This document shows positions 7,619-10,959 of a stretch of DNA of 10,959 nucleotides, piece after piece. A model generated the notes under the pieces. That model was not told where the DNA came from. It ran no database searches and saw only the letters and a program-made list of their open reading frames with translations. How positions within the stretch are numbered: the first letter of the stretch is position 1; the number at the start of each line of letters is the position of its first letter. The stretch is from an uncultured Desulfomonile sp. (GTDB taxonomy: Bacteria > Desulfobacterota > Desulfomonilia > Desulfomonilales > Desulfomonilaceae), in the NCBI GenBank assembly GCA_903920415.1, contig CAIXMD010000467.1:1-10959 (forward strand), given 5' to 3'. The translations under genes were made by a program, and so were the position numbers.

Positions 7619-7646
7619 TTGACATTCGTCTTTGGGTGAGTAGTGT
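7619..7646 (+). promoter_or_regulatory. Candidate sigma70 promoter for the zinc-ribbon gene
   Basis: A perfect -35 TTGACA (7619-7624) is followed after 16 bases by TAGTGT (7641-7646), a weak -10. The predicted start would give a leader of about 35 bases before the ATG at 7689. It lies back to back with the promoter proposed for the AtoE-type gene, only about 30 bases apart, so one regulator could affect both. Confidence 0.5.
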
Positions 7647-7688
7647 AAGAAACCCCATTAGATACTGATTCCATAGTTTGGAGGATTT

Positions 7689-8168
7689 ATGTCCACTGTT
7701 TCCATCGGTCCCGGAGACGATGTTGAGGCATGGTGCACCCGGTGTAGGATGAACCTGTACCACAGGGTCATAGCCTTGGTCGGAAATAGCGTCCGGACCG
7801 TTCATTGCTTAACTTGCGGAGGCGATCATAAGTATCATCCGCCCAAAAACGTCAAGGCCTCTGAAGAAAAGGTCATCCAGGCCAAAACCGCCAAAGTGGG
7901 AAAAAGCAGTAAACCGAATAATCGGGCTACCAACAAGGCTATTGGAGAATGGACCGTATTTATGAATGAGATGCCGCCGGGGACTATCCCACGATCGTAC
8001 CGCGTCTCGGATGCCTACGGGTCGAGGGAATATATCGAACACCCGGTTTTTGGAACGGGTAGAGTCATCGATATCGTTGGAGCGGAAAAAATACAAGTCA
8101 TCTTCAAGGAAGGGCGTAAGGTTTTGATATGCAACAAAAGCATGAAACCCGCCGGTAACCTCGGCTAA
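7689..8168 (+). CDS. Uncharacterised zinc-ribbon protein with C-terminal SH3-like segment
   Basis: No function is known to me. The 159 residues fall into three parts. Residues 10-50 form a four-cysteine zinc ribbon (CTRC at 16-19, CLTC at 40-43, with His47 and His50 close by). Residues 51-85 are a Lys-rich, probably flexible linker. Residues 115-150 (EHPVFGTGRVIDIVGAEKIQ, then VIFKEGRKVLICN) resemble the small SH3/Tudor-like beta domain found at the end of UvrD-type helicases and in CarD-like proteins. Ribbon plus basic linker plus SH3-like domain suggests contact with nucleic acid or RNA polymerase, but this is inference. The ATG has GGAGG four bases upstream, a strong site. From memory, similar proteins occur in several deltaproteobacterial genomes. 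It is probably monocistronic. Confidence 0.85.
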   Translation: MSTVSIGPGDDVEAWCTRCRMNLYHRVIALVGNSVRTVHCLTCGGDHKYHPPKNVKASEEKVIQAKTAKVGKSSKPNNRATNKAIGEWTVFMNEMPPGTIPRSYRVSDAYGSREYIEHPVFGTGRVIDIVGAEKIQVIFKEGRKVLICNKSMKPAGNLG

Positions 8169-8347
8169 CCCAAGCTACTCGTTTGACAGGATGGTTTAAA
8201 TTGCGGCAAAAACGCCTTTGAAAAAAAGAGCGGCGTCTTATGAAATCAGTTCTTTTCGTTCAGCAAAAATACTAGTAACACTTTAATTCAATGAGATTAC
8301 TATGGGCTTTACAATTTACCTGGAAGAATTATTAAGTCTTAGACACG

Positions 8348-8366
8348 ACAACTCGGTAACAGTTGT
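8348..8366. repeat. Inverted repeat, possible operator
   Basis: acaact and agttgt flank a seven-base centre (cggtaac), giving a perfect 6+7+6 dyad typical in size of a dimeric regulator site. It lies about 240 bases upstream of the lon promoter, too far for simple repression. Confidence 0.35.
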
Positions 8367-8565
8367 ATTGTCACGGTTGTGTGCTACGATACCACTCTAA
8401 TATTATTATCATAATTTAAAACAGGGGGGACGTGGCTGCGCCTGGCAAAGTGTTGAACGCGATTGCAAGCTCCTCATATTTACTTAAAACTTTTTTGCAA
8501 ACTATCTTACAATAATTTGATTTTGCCTAATAAAGCAGCTTACATTATCATCAATGGATAAAAAC

Positions 8566-8582
8566 GCGGGCTTGTTTCCCGC
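8566..8582 (-). terminator. Short hairpin with T run on the minus strand
   Basis: gcggg (8566-8570) pairs with cccgc (8578-8582) around a seven-base loop. Read on the minus strand, the stem is followed by GTTTTTAT, as in a weak intrinsic terminator. It would stop any antisense transcript leaving the lon promoter region. The stem is only five base pairs. Confidence 0.3.
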
Positions 8583-8602
8583 CGGTAGAACTCCCCTCCT
8601 TC

Positions 8603-8631
8603 TTGACTTTTCTGTGAAAATCAGGTATGTT
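8603..8631 (+). promoter_or_regulatory. Sigma70-type promoter of lon
   Basis: The -35 TTGACT (8603-8608), a 17-base spacer and the -10 TATGTT (8626-8631) make a good vegetative promoter. Transcription would start near 8638, giving a leader of about 63 bases that includes a small stem (cgtc-ttca-gacg, 8671-8682). There is no CIRCE element and no obvious sigma32-type promoter, so heat control, if any, is not evident. Confidence 0.7.
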
Positions 8632-8639
8632 AGCGCTAA
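8630..8639. promoter_or_regulatory. Palindrome over the lon -10 region and start site
   Basis: ttagcgctaa is a perfect ten-base palindrome that overlaps the end of the -10 box and the expected start point. That is where a repressor would block the promoter. It may be chance; no second copy was seen near lon. Confidence 0.35.
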
Positions 8640-8701
8640 TAAAAGTGTAACAACAATTCGGGTTAGATCACGTCTTCAGACGGGATGGGTGTAATACTGT
8701 T

Positions 8702-10959
8702 ATGAAATCATTTAAGACTGTAGGGAACTTCCCTGCGATTGTGCCTATTCTTCCCTTGAAGGATATGGTGGTGTTTCCCAGCGTCATGGTGCCTCTTTTT
8801 TTAAAGGGATCTCGTGTCGTAAAGCTGGCTGAATCCGTAGTGGACGGGGACAACCTGGTCGGCCTTTTTTATCAAAAATTGTCCGTACGTCTTAACAATG
8901 ATCGTGACGAGATTTCTTCGGTGGGAACTTTAGCAAAGATCCAACAGGTTGTCCGACTGGACAGCGGGGGTGTGAAAGCGATTGCGGACGCGATTTGCCG
9001 GGTTCGTCTGACACGCCACATACAGTATGAACCCTATCTGGTGGGAGAGGTTGACCTTGTAGAGGAAGAAACTGAACCAGGCGAGCTATTGGACTCGTTC
9101 ATCCGTAGTGTGGCCGCGTTGTTCAAGGTCACCCTCAGCTTTGGCCGTCCCATGAGCGACCGTTCCATGGCGATGATCGAGCGGGCTGATGATCCTGGAA
9201 AGCTTGCCGACCTTGTGGCGGTGTATCTCCCTCTGAAAGCCGATGCAAAACAGCGGCTTCTTGAAATTGAGGACCCGATTGTAAGACTCAAGGAAGTTTT
9301 CATTTATCTGCAGGCGGATCTCCAGACCATGCAACCGAAGCTTCAGGCCGCCAACGACTCGGCCCAGAATCCAGTCTCCGCCAGGCGACAAAGAGAAGTG
9401 GGGATTCGCCAGCAGATTAGAGGCGTTCAGAAGGATTTCAGCCCTCAGGATGATCTCCAGGTTTCTGAAGTTAAAGAATTCCAATTGAAAATTCGTAATT
9501 CGGGCATGCCTGACGACGCGACCGAAGTTGCTACTCGGGAACTTCAACGATTGGAAAGAATCCCTCCACACTCACCGGAGTATATCGTTTCCCGGACCTA
9601 TCTGGAGGTTCTCACCGGCTTGCCTTGGAATACCAAAACCGAAGACCATCTTGACATCAAGAGTGCCCAAAAAATACTCGACGAGGACCACTATAACCTG
9701 GTGAAGGTAAAAGACCGGATCCTGGAGTTCCTGGCAGTTCGGAAACTCAAAAAGGACAACAAAGGTCCAATCCTTTGCCTGGTGGGACCACCGGGAGTTG
9801 GTAAAACGTCGCTGGGTAGATCGGTTGCCAGGGCGCTCGGCAGAAAATTCGTCCGTATGTCGCTTGGCGGGGTCAGAGATGAGGCCGAAATCAGGGGCCA
9901 CCGCAGGACATATATTGGGGCAATGCCAGGGAGGATAATTCAAGAGATTCGCAGAGCAGGAACCAGAAACCCTGTTTTTTTGCTCGATGAGGTGGACAAG
10001 ATAGGTCAGGATTTTAGAGGCGATCCTGCTTGCGCTCTCCTGGAAGTTCTCGATCCCGAACAGAACAATTCTTTCTGCGATCATTACCTGGATATAGCAT
10101 TCGATCTCAGCAGCGTAATGTTCATTGCCACGGCCAACCAATTGGATCCCATTCCCTCGCCGCTTCGTGACCGAATGGAGGTAATACGTATCCCCGGCTA
10201 CACAGACGAAGAAAAGGAAAAAATAGCGGAACTCTTCCTCGTTCCTAAGGCTTTGGAAGAAAATGGCATTAATGGCTATCCGGTTCGATTTTCCCAGGAA
10301 TCTCTCTGTTCTCTGATCACTGGTTTCACTAGGGAGGCCGGTGTTCGTCGACTTGAGCGAACCCTAGACTCTGTGTGCCGAAAAATCGCCAGAGAAATCA
10401 CTCAGGACCAGCCCGTTCGGCAGGAGATAACCCCCGCGACTGTGGAAGAACTCCTTGGTTCACCGAAATACTTTGTTGAATTGGCGGAAGAGGAAGACCA
10501 GGTCGGCATCGCCACCGGGTTGGCCTGGACCGAAAACGGCGGAGACATCATTTTTATCGAAGTAACAGGTTTCCGGGGCCGCAAAGAGTTGACCATGACC
10601 GGCTGTCTGGGTGATGTGATGCAGGAGTCGGCCAGGGCGGCACTGAGTCACCTCAGAAACGCCTGCGGCCTCTATGGAATCAACGAAAAACACCTTGCGA
10701 AAACCGATCTGCACATACATGTACCCGCGGGAGCCATTCCCAAGGATGGACCTTCCGCAGGTATTACTATTGCTGTTGCCCTCGCTTCATTTTTCACCGG
10801 CATTCCTGTTCGCAGAGATGTGGCCATGAGCGGAGAAGTTACTCTCAGGGGGCGGGTCCTCCCCATTGGGGGCGTCAAAGAGAAGCTTCTTGCAGCGCGT
10901 CGAGCCGGGGTTCGAGAAGTCATTCTGCCGAAGAAAAACTCGCCCAGTCTCAAAGATCT
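8702..10959 (+). CDS. lon: ATP-dependent protease Lon (3' end outside the window)
   Basis: Lon is a cytoplasmic homohexameric AAA+ serine protease that degrades damaged and regulatory proteins. The frame is open from 8702 to the window edge (752 codons); only the last few dozen residues should be missing. Order of parts: N-terminal substrate-binding domain (PILPLKDMVVFPSVMVPLF, about residues 12-210), a helical linker (QREVGIRQQIRGVQKD), and an AAA+ domain with Walker A GPPGVGKT (362-369) and Walker B FLLDEVDK with Asp429-Glu430. The protease domain follows, with catalytic Ser685 in PKDGPSAG and Lys728 in GGVKEKLLAA. The Ser-Lys spacing of 43 equals that of E. coli Lon. It departs from common Lon sequence at some spots (LLAARR for the usual LLAAHR; YNLVKVK for YGLEKVK), so it may be one of several Lon paralogues. 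The ATG lacks a clear ribosome site, but no better start exists. Confidence 0.95.
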   Translation, partial: MKSFKTVGNFPAIVPILPLKDMVVFPSVMVPLFLKGSRVVKLAESVVDGDNLVGLFYQKLSVRLNNDRDEISSVGTLAKIQQVVRLDSGGVKAIADAICRVRLTRHIQYEPYLVGEVDLVEEETEPGELLDSFIRSVAALFKVTLSFGRPMSDRSMAMIERADDPGKLADLVAVYLPLKADAKQRLLEIEDPIVRLKEVFIYLQADLQTMQPKLQAANDSAQNPVSARRQREVGIRQQIRGVQKDFSPQDDLQVSEVKEFQLKIRNSGMPDDATEVATRELQRLERIPPHSPEYIVSRTYLEVLTGLPWNTKTEDHLDIKSAQKILDEDHYNLVKVKDRILEFLAVRKLKKDNKGPILCLVGPPGVGKTSLGRSVARALGRKFVRMSLGGVRDEAEIRGHRRTYIGAMPGRIIQEIRRAGTRNPVFLLDEVDKIGQDFRGDPACALLEVLDPEQNNSFCDHYLDIAFDLSSVMFIATANQLDPIPSPLRDRMEVIRIPGYTDEEKEKIAELFLVPKALEENGINGYPVRFSQESLCSLITGFTREAGVRRLERTLDSVCRKIAREITQDQPVRQEITPATVEELLGSPKYFVELAEEEDQVGIATGLAWTENGGDIIFIEVTGFRGRKELTMTGCLGDVMQESARAALSHLRNACGLYGINEKHLAKTDLHIHVPAGAIPKDGPSAGITIAVALASFFTGIPVRRDVAMSGEVTLRGRVLPIGGVKEKLLAARRAGVREVILPKKNSPSLKD

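Larger units (their letters stand above)
8169..8602. other. AT-rich non-coding stretch upstream of lon
   Basis: No convincing gene lies in these 434 bases, and much of the stretch (about 8265-8560) is visibly richer in A and T than its surroundings. It holds a perfect inverted repeat at 8348-8366 and a small hairpin at 8566-8582. The only small open frame I noted (8302-8400, 32 codons) has no good ribosome site. The stretch could contain an sRNA, a regulator-binding region for lon, or decayed sequence. Confidence 0.5.

Noticed and set aside
7393..7674. Minus-strand open frame of 93 codons upstream of the AtoE-type gene
   Set aside because: It overlaps the strong start of that gene, covers the divergent promoters, and shows no domain or good ribosome site.
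8302..8400. Open frame of 32 codons in the AT-rich gap upstream of lon
   Set aside because: There is only a poor ribosome site, no homology character, and such a length is expected by chance in this composition.
8590..8702. Search for a CIRCE-type heat-shock element before lon
   Set aside because: No TTAGCACTC/GAGTGCTAA pair is present; the palindrome seen (ttagcgctaa) lacks the nine-base spacer and is a different element.
9572..10141. Minus-strand open frame of 189 codons
   Set aside because: It is antisense to the AAA+ domain of lon, which is continuous and motif-complete.

Overview
The window looks like bacterial chromosome. Gene density is high, base composition is fairly balanced, and there are Shine-Dalgarno sites and sigma70-type promoters. 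The protein set is a periplasm-directed FtsX/MacB-type ABC transporter, a YcgN-type (UPF0260) protein, HypB, an AtoE-type short-chain fatty acid carrier and ATP-dependent protease Lon. This fits a Gram-negative anaerobe. A member of the former Deltaproteobacteria (Desulfobacterota), such as a sulfate reducer or syntroph, is my best guess; it is an inference from protein style, not proven here. No rRNA, tRNA, CRISPR array, transposase or phage gene was seen.

Layout. Positions 1-635 hold one small unknown gene (153-368, minus) between two imperfect 60-bp direct repeats, followed by a non-coding stretch. Positions 636-5779 are a tight minus-strand run of five genes that looks like one operon. 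In transcription order these are a Cys-rich UPF0260/YcgN-family protein, the GTPase HypB, an exported protein of unknown family, an ABC ATPase and a ten-helix FtsX-type permease. The first two genes overlap by one base (TAATG); the later gaps are 28-56 bases. Positions 6002-7396 (minus) encode an AtoE-type short-chain fatty acid transporter. A divergent intergenic region (7397-7688) separates it from a plus-strand zinc-ribbon protein with a C-terminal SH3-like segment (7689-8168). An AT-rich non-coding stretch of about 430 bases follows. It leads to a good sigma70 promoter and to lon (8702 onward), which is intact as far as it goes and runs off the right edge after both catalytic residues.

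How the genes may work together. The transporter pair resembles the LolCDE/MacB/YbbAP superfamily, which uses ATP to move or extract lipids, lipoproteins or other substrates at the periplasmic face rather than to import solutes. The exported protein just upstream is the natural candidate partner. Finding HypB, normally a nickel chaperone for [NiFe] hydrogenase maturation, here without HypA or any hydrogenase gene, next to a Cys-rich putative metal-binding protein, is the most unusual feature of the window. The AtoE carrier, the zinc-ribbon protein and Lon appear to be separate transcription units.
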